A stretch of 64,000 nt of DNA from JALCRY01 sp050946575 (GTDB taxonomy: Bacteria; Bacillota; Clostridia; Peptostreptococcales; Anaerovoracaceae), in the NCBI GenBank assembly GCA_050946575.1, contig JBMNVB010000004.1:62001-126000 (forward strand). The letters are read 5' to 3'. Under the pieces are notes generated by a model. That model saw only the letters and a list, made by a program, of their open reading frames with translations, made no database searches and had not been told where the DNA came from. A program made the position numbers and the translations under genes. Of the stretch, positions 52,920 to 61,414 are shown piece after piece (the stretch's first letter is position 1; every line of letters begins with the position of its first letter).

Positions 52920-53122
52920 GTATTGATGAGGCGGATAAATATATTGATAAACATGTCAGATTAGTTGATATTGATGATCAAATTTTTGAAGGGGATGTTT
53001 CAGATTTGATCCCGGGTGTAGAAAGCTCAAGCGGAAAGGACAGTTTAGATATATTTGTTGACCATGTTTATTTAGTAATACCACTTGATGAGATAAAAGA
53101 TATTTGTATTCTGGAGAATTAA
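52916..53122 (+). CDS. Hypothetical protein, 68 residues, Sm-like barrel pattern
   Basis: A 68-residue acidic protein. YIDKHVRLVDIDDQIFEGDV followed by DIFVDHVYLVIPLDEIKDI reads like five strands of an LSM-type barrel, as in small Clostridia proteins starting Y-x-G-K-K-V-R-x-x-D-x-D-G. Codon usage is AT-rich as in the gene before it, with which it overlaps by four bases, so the two are one unit. GAAGGTGAAAA at the end of the upstream gene may act as its Shine-Dalgarno. Function unknown. Confidence 0.6.
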   Translation: MSIDEADKYIDKHVRLVDIDDQIFEGDVSDLIPGVESSSGKDSLDIFVDHVYLVIPLDEIKDICILEN

Positions 53123-53242
53123 GGACATCTTTTTAGGTGTATATTTTTTCGCTGAGAAATATTTAATACCAGAAAAAACCGGTTTTCATTAAGACTTAAC
53201 AGTAAACAGGCATGCTTTTTAGCATCCGGAGATATAGTAAAA

Positions 53243-53285
53243 AACCGCATTGCCGCGAATATACGCGGCAGCGGTCTTTTTGATT
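53243..53285. terminator. Bidirectional terminator between the islet and the PepD-like lipoprotein gene
   Basis: ACCGC..TGCCGCG pairs with CGCGGCA.GCGGT (53243-53275) with a two-base bulge. T-rich tails lie on both strands. Confidence 0.85.
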
Positions 53286-53328
53286 TCTATTGATTGTTCG
53301 TTTCCTGATCGGCAGCTAGCTTTTCCGT

Positions 53329-54723
53329 TTACTGATTCAGATTGAACAGGAAAAGCATCATGCTCCGTACGGCTGCGTAGCCGTTTTCCATATTCGTCGC
53401 GAACAGGACTGCATTGATCTTCTTGTTTTTCGAGTACATGATCGCGAGGTCCGTTTTTTCATAAGTGAACTGAGTATCGAGTTTGAATCCGTATTCGGAC
53501 GTGGCCTGCGAAAGCTCTGAAGCAAGGCTGGAATCCACGTCATACGGCCACAGCGGAGTGGCTTTGTCCGCTTTGAACGACATGTCGTTCAGCGTAGCCG
53601 TGGCTTTGAACTCCTTGTTCATCTCCTTCATGACGTCTGCGTCAATGCTCCGTGCCGATACCATAGCTGTGAATTTCGATCCTGTCATTCTGAGATATCC
53701 GAGCTCGGATACAGCAATGGAATCCCCGGAATCCTCTCCGTCTATAGTTTCAAAGACTCCGTTGCTCATAGTGTACATAAGACTCAGCACGCTTGCTTCG
53801 GATTCGGCGGAATATACCTTTGACGGGACGTTTACCTCTGAAACGGTGAACGTCATGTCGGATTCTTTTGAGATATTTTTATCTGTGTAATTTGCCGCTT
53901 CTTTATCGGCCTTTTCCTGGAACTTATCCGCGCTTGAACCGGAAACGACAACGACGGCAGTCGCTTTCGTCTGATAGGTGTCGTATGACGTGCCGCCTTC
54001 GAATGACGCGATCTCCAGGTTTATTTTTGAAGACTGACAGCTGTTTATGAACGACGCTATCTCTTCCGAAGGATTCGGATGTGTGCGGGACGTGTCGCCG
54101 GTGCTCCCGCCTTCAAGTCCGTCGATAGTGATCCTGTAAGCCGTTTTGCCGTCAGATTCTGTTGTTGTCAGAGACTTAGTGAATGTATATTCGGCCGTTG
54201 CCGCACCGCCTGAGTATATAGCGGTGTCATTGCCGTGCGTGAGAGAGATGATATTGTCCGCCCTGAAATCGGACTTTTTCAGAGAAGACGGATTTCTCGT
54301 GATGAGGAGCCGTACATCTCCGTGGTTCACTGAATCTTTCATTGTCGTCAGCGCCAGAGAGAGTACCTGCGCGTAATTCTTTTTTTCTGAGGAAGCGCAG
54401 CCGGCGCCGCTGTTGAATTCAAAGAGCGTTGATTCCGCTTTCTTGTAGCCCTTCGTTGCACCGGAAGACAAAACTATGGAATCAGCATTGATTTTTTCAT
54501 AGGTGAGGCCGTCGTTCTGATCAGCCCACCACTTCACATAGCTGAATACCGCATCGCATGTATCGTCTTTGTCGTATTGTTCTTTTAAATCTGAATATGT
54601 CTGCTGTATGTCTTTATTGACTTCGTCATTGCTCACTTCTTCTCCCGCGGTCGTGCAGCCGGTGAGACCGATCACGCTGAACGCGAGGATCAGAGACAAT
54701 AAAACGGAAATCGTCTTTTTCAT
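53329..54723 (-). CDS. Secreted lipoprotein resembling PepD (M20C) dipeptidase without metal ligands
   Basis: A 464-residue lipoprotein with signal peptide ending LTGC (lipidated Cys near 23). Threading by eye against E. coli PepD gives a continuous match in block order: NHGDVRLLIT (PepD HGPLEVLLT), RITIDGLEGGSTGDTSR (LTLKGLKGGHSGGEIH), LEIASFEGGTSYDTY (LIDFNGGTLRNAI), NGVFETIDGEDSGD (NGVIRNSDVAKG), and an ending like TFEKTDLAIM where PepD has the HAGLECG loop. At every position where M20 enzymes have metal-binding His, Asp or Glu, this protein has another residue. It is therefore probably a binding or structural pseudo-peptidase at the cell surface. It has a consensus promoter and AGGAGA. 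Confidence 0.65.
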   Translation of the reverse strand: MKKTISVLLSLILAFSVIGLTGCTTAGEEVSNDEVNKDIQQTYSDLKEQYDKDDTCDAVFSYVKWWADQNDGLTYEKINADSIVLSSGATKGYKKAESTLFEFNSGAGCASSEKKNYAQVLSLALTTMKDSVNHGDVRLLITRNPSSLKKSDFRADNIISLTHGNDTAIYSGGAATAEYTFTKSLTTTESDGKTAYRITIDGLEGGSTGDTSRTHPNPSEEIASFINSCQSSKINLEIASFEGGTSYDTYQTKATAVVVVSGSSADKFQEKADKEAANYTDKNISKESDMTFTVSEVNVPSKVYSAESEASVLSLMYTMSNGVFETIDGEDSGDSIAVSELGYLRMTGSKFTAMVSARSIDADVMKEMNKEFKATATLNDMSFKADKATPLWPYDVDSSLASELSQATSEYGFKLDTQFTYEKTDLAIMYSKNKKINAVLFATNMENGYAAVRSMMLFLFNLNQ

Positions 54724-54754
54724 GATGTTCTCCTGTTCAACTTTATGAAAAGCA

Positions 54755-54783
54755 ATTATAATAATACCATAAATCGATGTCAA
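54755..54783 (-). promoter_or_regulatory. Consensus sigma-A promoter of the PepD-like lipoprotein gene
   Basis: On the minus strand TTGACA (54778-54783) and TATAAT (54755-54760) with a 17-base spacer: a full consensus, so strong expression is expected. It overlaps the region before the plus-strand dehydrogenase gene. Confidence 0.9.
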
Positions 54784-54807
54784 TTGTTAACGGGAGGTCT
54801 AACTGTC

Positions 54808-55779
54808 ATGGAAAAGAAAAAAGTGCTTATAGCAATGCCACTTCACAAGGACAGGAAGGAGCGGTTTATAGAAGAATTTCCGGAATGCGAATTCGAATTC
54901 ATATATCGAAAGGATCTGAAACCTGAAGACCTGCGGGGAAAAGAAGTTATCATGGGCTTTCCGAAGCCGGAATGGCTGGGCGAGGCCGACAAAATGAAAT
55001 GGCTGCAGATCTACATGGCCGGAAATGACGCTTATACGAAAGCGTATGCGGAAGATCCCGCGCCTTTCGAGGGATGGACGCTCACGAACGCGTCCGGCTG
55101 CTACAGCCTGGCGATTTCCGAGTATATGGTGGGAATGAGCCTCGCGTACCGTCTTAACCTGTTCGCGTACGACCGCGACATGCGGAAGAAGCAATGGACG
55201 GATAACGGCTCGGTCTATTCGGCCGAGGGCGCAGTTGTGCTGTCCGTCGGGACAGGCAGCATAGGCGGAGCTTACTGCAAGAGGATGAAGGCGCTCGGTT
55301 CGTACGTCATCGGCGTAAGACGTTCGCACCATAAGGAAGTGCCGGATTTCTGCGACGAGATGCATACTGTGGACGAGCTCGACGAACTTCTGCCGCGCGC
55401 GGATATCGTGGCTCTTTCGATGCCGGCTACGGGCGAAAGCAGCGGCATGCTCAACATGCGCCGCTTCAAGCTCATGAAGGACAGCGCCATAGTGATAAAT
55501 GTCGGACGCGGCGGCGCTATCGTGCAGAGCGACCTTGTCGAAGCGCTGAACAATGATATCATAGGCGGTGCATGCCTTGACGTTTTCGAGAAGGAACCTA
55601 TACCTGAAGATGATCCGATCTGGGACGCGAAGAACGCGGTGCTGACGCCGCACGTTTCCGGCGGATGGCATCTGTATCAGACTATAGAATATATATCCGA
55701 CCTGTCAATGCGCAATTTAAGGCACTATCTGAACGGCGAACCGCTGGAGAATGTTGTTGACCTGAAGAAAGGATACTGA
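54808..55779 (+). CDS. D-isomer-specific 2-hydroxyacid dehydrogenase
   Basis: A 323-residue NAD(P)-dependent dehydrogenase. The Rossmann motif is VLSVGTGSIGGAYCKRM, later VIGVRRSHH, which suggests basic residues for NADPH. The catalytic set is R in NVGRGGAIV, E in VFEKEPIPED and H in TPHVSGGW. GGGAGG sets the ATG at 54808. It is followed two bases after its stop by larC. Because LarC builds the nickel cofactor of lactate racemase, a link to D-lactate or another D-2-hydroxyacid is possible, but substrate cannot be read from sequence. Confidence 0.87.
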   Translation: MEKKKVLIAMPLHKDRKERFIEEFPECEFEFIYRKDLKPEDLRGKEVIMGFPKPEWLGEADKMKWLQIYMAGNDAYTKAYAEDPAPFEGWTLTNASGCYSLAISEYMVGMSLAYRLNLFAYDRDMRKKQWTDNGSVYSAEGAVVLSVGTGSIGGAYCKRMKALGSYVIGVRRSHHKEVPDFCDEMHTVDELDELLPRADIVALSMPATGESSGMLNMRRFKLMKDSAIVINVGRGGAIVQSDLVEALNNDIIGGACLDVFEKEPIPEDDPIWDAKNAVLTPHVSGGWHLYQTIEYISDLSMRNLRHYLNGEPLENVVDLKKGY

Positions 55780-55781
55780 TA

Positions 55782-57125
55782 ATGCGAACTCTATATCTTG
55801 AATGTTATTCCGGCATCAGCGGGGACATGACTGTGGCCGCGCTGCTTGACATGGGAGCGGATGAGGAAGGACTTCTGAAACTGCTCGGAAGTCTCGGTGT
55901 ATCCGGTTTCGAGATCAAAACGGGGAAAGCCGTGAAAAACGGCATTTCCGCGTACGATTTCGATGTCGTGCTGGATGAACCGGCGGAGGGTGATCATCAT
56001 TTCCACGATCATGATCACGATCATCACGGTCATGACCATCACCACGACCACGATCACGATCACGATCATCACCACGACCACGATCACGATCATCACCACG
56101 ATCACGATCATCACCACGATCACGATCATGACCATGACCACGACCATCATCACGGCCATGTCCACAGAGGGCTGCATGAGATAAACGGGATAATCGACGG
56201 TATGGACGCGAACGATCATGTGAAGGAGATGGCTAAGAAGATATTCGACGTCGTTGCCGAGGCGGAGTCCGAAGCTCACGATCTTCCGAAGGAAGAAGTG
56301 CACTTCCACGAAGTCGGTGCGGTCGACTCCATCGTCGACATCATAAGCGCGGCCTACTGCATTGATGATCTCGGGATCGACAGGATCGTCGTGTCCGACC
56401 TTTATGAAGGGACGGGACATGTGCACTGCCAGCACGGGACGCTCCCGGTACCGGTACCGGCGGTCACGAACATCGTGAGGAACTGCGGCCTGAAGCTGCG
56501 CATCACGGACAACGAAGGAGAGATGGTGACTCCGACAGGAGCGGCCATCGCCGGAGCGCTCGGTGAGCCGGGAAGCAGGCCGGAATCGTTCAACATCATT
56601 GCTGCAGGCATCGGAGCCGGGAAAAAGGACTTCGAAAAAGCCAATATCCTGAGAGCGTTCCTCATCGAAGAGAACGGGGAGACCGCAGGCGAGGATATAT
56701 TTGAACTTGAGACGAATATAGATGACTGCACGGGCGAGGCTCTTGCGTATACGCTTGAAACGCTGATGGCTCACGGAGCGAGGGACGCTTTCTTCGTACC
56801 GATCTTTATGAAGAAGGGAAGGCCGGCCTACATGCTCAAGGTGCTGTGCGAAAGAGAATATGTCGAAATCATGGAAGAAATCATCTTTGACAACACATCG
56901 ACCATCGGGATCAGGAGATTCCCCGTTGAGAGGACAACGCTTTCGAGGAGAGGAGAGATCTTTGATCTTGACATCGGAACAGTAGAAGTGAAGGTCATCG
57001 AGCACAACGGCGTGGAAAAATATGTCCCTGAATCAGACAGTGTGATAAAAATATGCGACGAGAAAGGTCTCGGATGGCAGGAAGCCTATCGGGAGATAAT
57101 GGCCGAGCTGAATAAGATCGGCTGA
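55782..57125 (+). CDS. larC: LarC nickel insertion protein for the pincer cofactor, with a long His-rich insert
   Basis: LarC inserts nickel into the pyridinium dithio-mononucleotide cofactor of lactate racemase family enzymes, using CTP. The 447 residues start MRTLYLECYSGISGDM, the LarC signature. Residues 71-128 are a repeat of His, Asp and a few Gly, the nickel-storing tract. The following domain has FHEVGAVDSIVDI and later LETNIDDCTGEALAYTLE in pieces, then the C-terminal LarC2 part. In Lactobacillus larC needs a frameshift; here it is one open frame. No larA, larB or larE is in the window. It sits in an operon with a dehydrogenase and yjbQ. Confidence 0.92.
   Translation: MRTLYLECYSGISGDMTVAALLDMGADEEGLLKLLGSLGVSGFEIKTGKAVKNGISAYDFDVVLDEPAEGDHHFHDHDHDHHGHDHHHDHDHDHDHHHDHDHDHHHDHDHHHDHDHDHDHDHHHGHVHRGLHEINGIIDGMDANDHVKEMAKKIFDVVAEAESEAHDLPKEEVHFHEVGAVDSIVDIISAAYCIDDLGIDRIVVSDLYEGTGHVHCQHGTLPVPVPAVTNIVRNCGLKLRITDNEGEMVTPTGAAIAGALGEPGSRPESFNIIAAGIGAGKKDFEKANILRAFLIEENGETAGEDIFELETNIDDCTGEALAYTLETLMAHGARDAFFVPIFMKKGRPAYMLKVLCEREYVEIMEEIIFDNTSTIGIRRFPVERTTLSRRGEIFDLDIGTVEVKVIEHNGVEKYVPESDSVIKICDEKGLGWQEAYREIMAELNKIG
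55992..56165 (+). repeat. Tandem CAY/GAY tract coding the LarC histidine region
   Basis: About 170 bases of alternating CAC/CAT and GAC/GAT codons. The units CACGACCACGATCACGAT and near-copies repeat in tandem. Likely prone to length change by slippage. Confidence 0.9.
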
Positions 57126-57136
57126 CAGGAGGAGAA

Positions 57137-57553
57137 ATGAAGTCATACAGGAAAGAACTGCACTTCAATCTGCCGACAAGGCGGGGGATAGTGAATATCA
57201 CGAGCGAGGTGCAGCGCGCGATAGACGAGAGCGGAGTGAAGGAAGGCCTCGTTCTCGTAAATGCGATGCACATCACCGCTTCGGTTTTCATCAATGACGA
57301 CGAGAGCGGGCTGCATCAGGACTTTGAAGACTGGCTCGAGAAACTCGCACCGGAAAAACCGTACAGCAGATACAGGCACAACGGTTTCGAGGACAACGGC
57401 GACGCACATTTGAAGCGGACAGTCATGGGACGAGAGACAGTCTGCGCGATCACTGACGGCAGACTCGATTTCGGGCCCTGGGAGCAGATATTTTATTTCG
57501 AGTTCGACGGGAAACGCGATAAGCGCGTACTGATAAAGATCATCGGAGAATAG
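57137..57553 (+). CDS. yjbQ: YjbQ family protein (UPF0047)
   Basis: A 138-residue protein of the YjbQ/UPF0047 family, some members of which make thiamine phosphate with low activity. Typical are the strand GLVLVNAMHITASVFINDDESGLHQDFEDWLE read in parts, H in YRHNGFEDNGDAHLKR and TLGRETVCAITDGRLDFGPWEQIFYFEFDG in parts. The conserved His residues of the family pocket are present. AGGAGGAG precedes the ATG, 11 bases after larC. Operon with larC; functional link not evident. Confidence 0.92.
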   Translation: MKSYRKELHFNLPTRRGIVNITSEVQRAIDESGVKEGLVLVNAMHITASVFINDDESGLHQDFEDWLEKLAPEKPYSRYRHNGFEDNGDAHLKRTVMGRETVCAITDGRLDFGPWEQIFYFEFDGKRDKRVLIKIIGE

Positions 57554-57580
57554 CGGCAATACGCGGAAGGGGACCGATAA

Positions 57581-58345
57581 ATGGGAAACAGTGAGAATAT
57601 CCAGTCAGTAGACAGGGCACTCGATATCATTGAAGTGCTCGCTGTCGAACCGAAGGGACTCGGGGTAACTGAGATAGCGGAGAGATCGGGACTGCATAAG
57701 AGCACCGCTCACAGGATAATCAGAACTCTCGCGGACAGAGGATATCTCGAGAAGACGGAAGACGGGAGTTACAAGATAGGGCTGAAGTTCATCGCCGCTG
57801 TGAGCTGCTATATTAACAGCCTCGAACTGCAGACGCAGGCGAGACCGTATCTGGCCGCTCTTACGGGCGACCTCGGGCTTACAGCCCATCTCGGCGTTCT
57901 GGACGGCGATCAGGTCGTGTATATCGAGAAGATAGATGTGATCTCCTCAGTACGTATCTATTCGCAGATAGGCGTTCACGTCCACGCGTACTGTTCGTCT
58001 CTCGGAAAAATCCTTCTTTCGGCATATTCCGGCACGGAACTCAGGAATCATATGGCGAGATGCAGTTTCATTAAATTCACGAAAAATACCATATCAAGCA
58101 TCGAAGAACTGGAGGAAGACCTCGCGCTTGTAAGGAAGCGGGGATGGGCGATAGACGATGAAGAGTCGGAGATCAATCACCGGTGCATCGCGGCGCCTAT
58201 ATATGACTACAGAGGCGACATTATCGCCGCGGTAAGCGCGAGCGGCTCGAATGTCCAGCTTCCTGAAGAGAATTTCGACAGCGTCATAGAATACGTGAAA
58301 AAAACAGGCATGGCCATTTCGCATGATATGGGCTACACCGAATAA
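57581..58345 (+). CDS. IclR family transcriptional regulator
   Basis: A 254-residue regulator. The N-terminal winged helix (about 8-70) reads IQSVDRALDIIEVLAVEPKGLGVTEIAE and SGLHKSTAHRIIRTLADRGYL in parts. The C-terminal effector-binding GAF-like domain follows (QTQARPYLAAL, LGKILLSAYSG, GWAIDDEESEINHRCIAAPI in parts). AGGGGACC precedes the ATG 27 bases after yjbQ, so it is probably in the same operon. It may control larC-yjbQ or the convergent aldehyde dehydrogenase; neither can be decided from sequence. Confidence 0.92.
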   Translation: MGNSENIQSVDRALDIIEVLAVEPKGLGVTEIAERSGLHKSTAHRIIRTLADRGYLEKTEDGSYKIGLKFIAAVSCYINSLELQTQARPYLAALTGDLGLTAHLGVLDGDQVVYIEKIDVISSVRIYSQIGVHVHAYCSSLGKILLSAYSGTELRNHMARCSFIKFTKNTISSIEELEEDLALVRKRGWAIDDEESEINHRCIAAPIYDYRGDIIAAVSASGSNVQLPEENFDSVIEYVKKTGMAISHDMGYTE

Positions 58346-58361
58346 ATGAAGCGGAAATGTG

Positions 58362-58400
58362 AAAAGCCGCCCGGCCGCAGGGCCGGACGGCTTTTCCTTT
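58362..58400. terminator. Shared terminator between iclR-like and aldehyde dehydrogenase genes
   Basis: AAAAGCCG.CCGGCC pairs with GGCCGG.CGGCTTTT around GCAG (58362-58394). T-rich on both strands. Confidence 0.9.
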
Positions 58401-58419
58401 AACCGAGATATTGGCAGTT

Positions 58420-59850
58420 CTAATAAATATTCTTCAGGATCACATTCTTGACTCTTGTCATTTCGTCGAATGTGGACATGACGCCTTCCGTTCCGATACC
58501 GCTGTGCTTCCAGCCGCCGAAAGGCTCCTCGAACGCTCTGAAGAAGCTCGCGCCGTTGATCACGCAGGCCCCGGCCTCCATGGCTTTCGAGATCCTGAAA
58601 GCGCGCTTCTGGTCTTTCGTGAAGACGCAGCTCGAGAGACCGAACTTGGAATTATTCGCGATCTCTATTGCTTCTTCGTCGGTATCGAATCCGATGATCG
58701 GTACGACAGGGCCGAAGATCTCTTCGTCCTTAGCGACGTCCGCAGTCTTTGGCACATCGACTATGACTGTCGGATCGTAGAACGCGCCGTTTCTCTTTCC
58801 TCCGAGTACGATCTTTCCTCCCTGTTCTACGACCTTCTCTACCTGTTTCTCGACCTTGACAGCCGCTTTTTCACTGATGAGGCAGGAGATCTCGGTCGCT
58901 TCGTCCGAAGGATCGCCGTAATTGAGTTTCTTTATTCTCTCGACCGCTTTTTTCGCGAACTCGTCCCTGACGGAGTTATGTACGATAAAGCGTTTGCTCG
59001 CGCAGCAGACCTGGCCGGTGTTGTACATGCGGCCCCAGATCATTTCTTCTACGGCGAGGTCCACGTCTCCGTCGTCACAGAGGATGAACGCGTCATTGCC
59101 GCCGAGCTCCAGCGCGGAGTGGGTGAGATTCGCGGCGCAGATTTTCGCCGTTTCTATACCTACCGCCGTGCTTCCCGTAAGCGTAACGAGATGTACTCTC
59201 GGATCGGATGTCGCCGCCGTCTTTACGCTGCCCGGCGCCGTGAGGCACTGGACGACTCCGGCCGGGACGCCCGCTTCATTCAGCATCTCCGTGAGCCTGA
59301 GAAGTGTGAGCGGATTGTCGCTCGAAGGCAGCACGATGGCCGCGTTGCCCATCATGAGCGCGGGCGCGACCTTCTGGTCGAACAGGTCGCACGGGAAGTT
59401 GAACGGAATGACGCATACGACCACGCCTATAGGTTCTCTTGTTACGAGCTGCATGTGGTTCGCCTGACCGGTCTCCGTGCCGGGCGGGATTATCTTTCCG
59501 TAATAATGTTTCGCATGCTCGATGAATCCGGAAAAACCGATTTTTATATTTCCGATCTCCGCTCTCGCTTCGTTTATCGGTTTTCCGTTTTCCGCGCTCA
59601 GCATCTGAGCCAGCGATTCACTGTTCTCGTCTACTATCTGCAGGAATTTATAAAGGATCTCGGCCCTTTCCGAAATAGGTACCTCCGCCCATGATTTCTG
59701 AGCGCGTACCGCCGCTGTAATGGCTATATCTATATCCTTTGCGTTCGCCTTCGGAACCGATTCGATCACTTTTCCCGTCGCAGGGGCGATGATCTCAAAT
59801 GTATCGCCGCTTACGCTGCCGGTCTTTCTTCCGTCTATGATCATCTGCAT
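58420..59850 (-). CDS. NAD(P)-dependent aldehyde dehydrogenase
   Basis: A 476-residue aldehyde dehydrogenase. It has the Rossmann region TLTGSTAVGIETAK, the general base in ALELGGND, and catalytic C282 in NTGQVCCASKR. The PSDPLTLLR and EEIFGPV motifs are typical. The family covers succinate semialdehyde, lactaldehyde and glyceraldehyde-3-phosphate dehydrogenases; I cannot choose among them. The ATG at 59850 follows GGAAGGAG. It is second in an operon after the FIST gene (18 bases between), facing the IclR gene across a terminator. Confidence 0.93.
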   Translation of the reverse strand: MQMIIDGRKTGSVSGDTFEIIAPATGKVIESVPKANAKDIDIAITAAVRAQKSWAEVPISERAEILYKFLQIVDENSESLAQMLSAENGKPINEARAEIGNIKIGFSGFIEHAKHYYGKIIPPGTETGQANHMQLVTREPIGVVVCVIPFNFPCDLFDQKVAPALMMGNAAIVLPSSDNPLTLLRLTEMLNEAGVPAGVVQCLTAPGSVKTAATSDPRVHLVTLTGSTAVGIETAKICAANLTHSALELGGNDAFILCDDGDVDLAVEEMIWGRMYNTGQVCCASKRFIVHNSVRDEFAKKAVERIKKLNYGDPSDEATEISCLISEKAAVKVEKQVEKVVEQGGKIVLGGKRNGAFYDPTVIVDVPKTADVAKDEEIFGPVVPIIGFDTDEEAIEIANNSKFGLSSCVFTKDQKRAFRISKAMEAGACVINGASFFRAFEEPFGGWKHSGIGTEGVMSTFDEMTRVKNVILKNIY

Positions 59851-59868
59851 AATGCATTTCTCCTTCCG

Positions 59869-61035
59869 TTATTTTCCGAATGCCGTGAACGACAGCATCA
59901 GGCCGCCGCACGTATTGAGTCCGTCGTCTTCGTATCCGTATTCACCGAATGTGAACTCGACGATGAAGGGGATATCTCCGACTGATTTCTTCACCTGTTC
60001 GGTAACTTCGTCTATTCTGTCTCCGATCCCGGCTCTTCTTCCGCCGCAGTGTACGAGGTGGAGAGCTCCGATCGGTCCGTCCATTCTCTTTTTAAGTTCT
60101 TCGAGTGTTTCTCCTACTGAATTGATGAGCTGGTCAACAGATCCCTCCATCTGGATAACAGCGGTTCCGACAGCGAGATTGTTGCCTACATTGATAGAAA
60201 AGTCTTCGTTCCCGTTCATGGGATGTCTTATGGCGATGAGGTCGCCGAGCCTGTCCTTTACTCCGAGCGGAGCGGTCACGGATGTGCTGAGAAGTTCTCC
60301 GCCCATGAGTTTTTCTGTGGGTTGTCCGGTCCATTCCTGATATTTTTTAAGAGCCGGCATATTGTCGATCTCGACGAGTGTCCTGTATCCGTCGAGCTTT
60401 GTGATCACGCCTACATTCTTCGTTTCCTTGTATGCTCCGGTGAATTTGTTCGCGAACGGCTTGTCCGTATAGAAGAACGCTACGGATACTCCGTCCGCCG
60501 TTACCATTTCGTCGGTGAACAGCAGCCAGTCGCCTACTATGGCGTTGTCCGCCGCGCTCCCGCCGAAGAACGGCACACGGCCTATGACGTCAGTGATGCC
60601 CTTGAGATAGAATTCCTCTTCTCCCGGAGGGGCCGACATGTAGAAATAGTCAGGTGCTTCACTTTTTCCGGCTCTCTTCAGCGCTTCCTTCGCGACAGCT
60701 TCGCCTGTCTTTCTCGCGTCACCGTCTTTCGGCATTCCGGCGACCGATACGACTGCGTCTTCGTCCTTGAGCGCCATGATGCCGACGAATCCGTCGTCAC
60801 CGGAAATGAATCCGTCCGGTGTGATGACACCCGTGAACGAAGTGTTCCCGATGAGAGGCGTCCCCGGAAGCTCCGCCTTTATCGCGTCTATCAGTTCTTT
60901 CTGATCGTACTGGACACCGCTGTAAACAAACGCCATATCCGGTGAGGCGATACTCTTTTTCACCTGCATTGCCGCTTCTTTTCCCGCATTCGCAGCGCCG
61001 CTTGCCGTACTGGATCCCGTAACTGCATTAAACAT
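59869..61035 (-). CDS. FIST domain protein
   Basis: A 388-residue stand-alone FIST protein. FIST_N (about 1-215) includes TPLIGNTSFTGVITPDG and FFGGSAADN with the conserved loop; FIST_C follows with LGDLIAIRHPM and LHLVHCGGRRAGIG. FIST domains are thought to bind small molecules such as amino acids and usually precede signalling modules; here no kinase or cyclase is attached. The ATG at 61035 follows AGGAAGGTG; upstream readings are in the promoter region. It forms an operon with an aldehyde dehydrogenase, suggesting a ligand sensor or carrier for that pathway. Confidence 0.88.
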   Translation of the reverse strand: MFNAVTGSSTASGAANAGKEAAMQVKKSIASPDMAFVYSGVQYDQKELIDAIKAELPGTPLIGNTSFTGVITPDGFISGDDGFVGIMALKDEDAVVSVAGMPKDGDARKTGEAVAKEALKRAGKSEAPDYFYMSAPPGEEEFYLKGITDVIGRVPFFGGSAADNAIVGDWLLFTDEMVTADGVSVAFFYTDKPFANKFTGAYKETKNVGVITKLDGYRTLVEIDNMPALKKYQEWTGQPTEKLMGGELLSTSVTAPLGVKDRLGDLIAIRHPMNGNEDFSINVGNNLAVGTAVIQMEGSVDQLINSVGETLEELKKRMDGPIGALHLVHCGGRRAGIGDRIDEVTEQVKKSVGDIPFIVEFTFGEYGYEDDGLNTCGGLMLSFTAFGK

Positions 61036-61414
61036 ATAAGACACCTTCCTTTCTGTTAAGTGCTTTTCAAACCGCCGGTCCGGTATATGCCGCATATTCT
61101 GCGGTCTGACCGCGTGCCCCGGCGGGTAGACTGCCTCTTTTTTTACCATAATAAGTCTACATTATTTTTCGGATTATGGTCAACCGGACCGGGTCCGCAA
61201 TGAGAACTGCCCGTTCCGCGATGCGGGACAGATTTTGCAATGGTACTAATTTGACCGTATGGTATAATCATAAGAAAAGCCGCTGCCGGCGAAAATGTGC
61301 GGAAGCGGGGAAATAACACTTGTCATCGCATTGCACCTTGTGGTAAAATATCTTCTGTTCGACAGAAATCAGGCGAAAGCTTCAGATAAGAAGATATAGA
61401 AGGAGGTGCGGCAG
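61036..61414. promoter_or_regulatory. Divergent promoter region between FIST and rpmB
   Basis: Inverted repeat ACCATAAT (61145-61152) / ATTATGGT (61173-61180) may be an operator for the FIST operon. Plus strand: TGGTATAAT (61260-61268) as one extended -10, and TTGTCA (61320-61325) with TAAAAT (61344-61349), spacer 18, as the more likely rpmB promoter. No gene is seen in the 380 bases. Confidence 0.55.

Noticed and set aside
52239..53285. A complete integrated mobile element at tRNA-Val
   Set aside because: No integrase, relaxase or phage gene and no second copy of the tRNA 3' end is visible. Only the composition of the islet hints at transfer.
55992..56165. Tandem repeats that could suggest a CRISPR or satellite array
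   Set aside because: They lie in frame inside larC and encode its His-rich nickel tract. There are no spacers and no cas genes.
61251..61268. TTGACC with TATAAT as the rpmB promoter
   Set aside because: The spacer would be six bases. The pair TTGTCA / TAAAAT at 61320-61349 is better placed.
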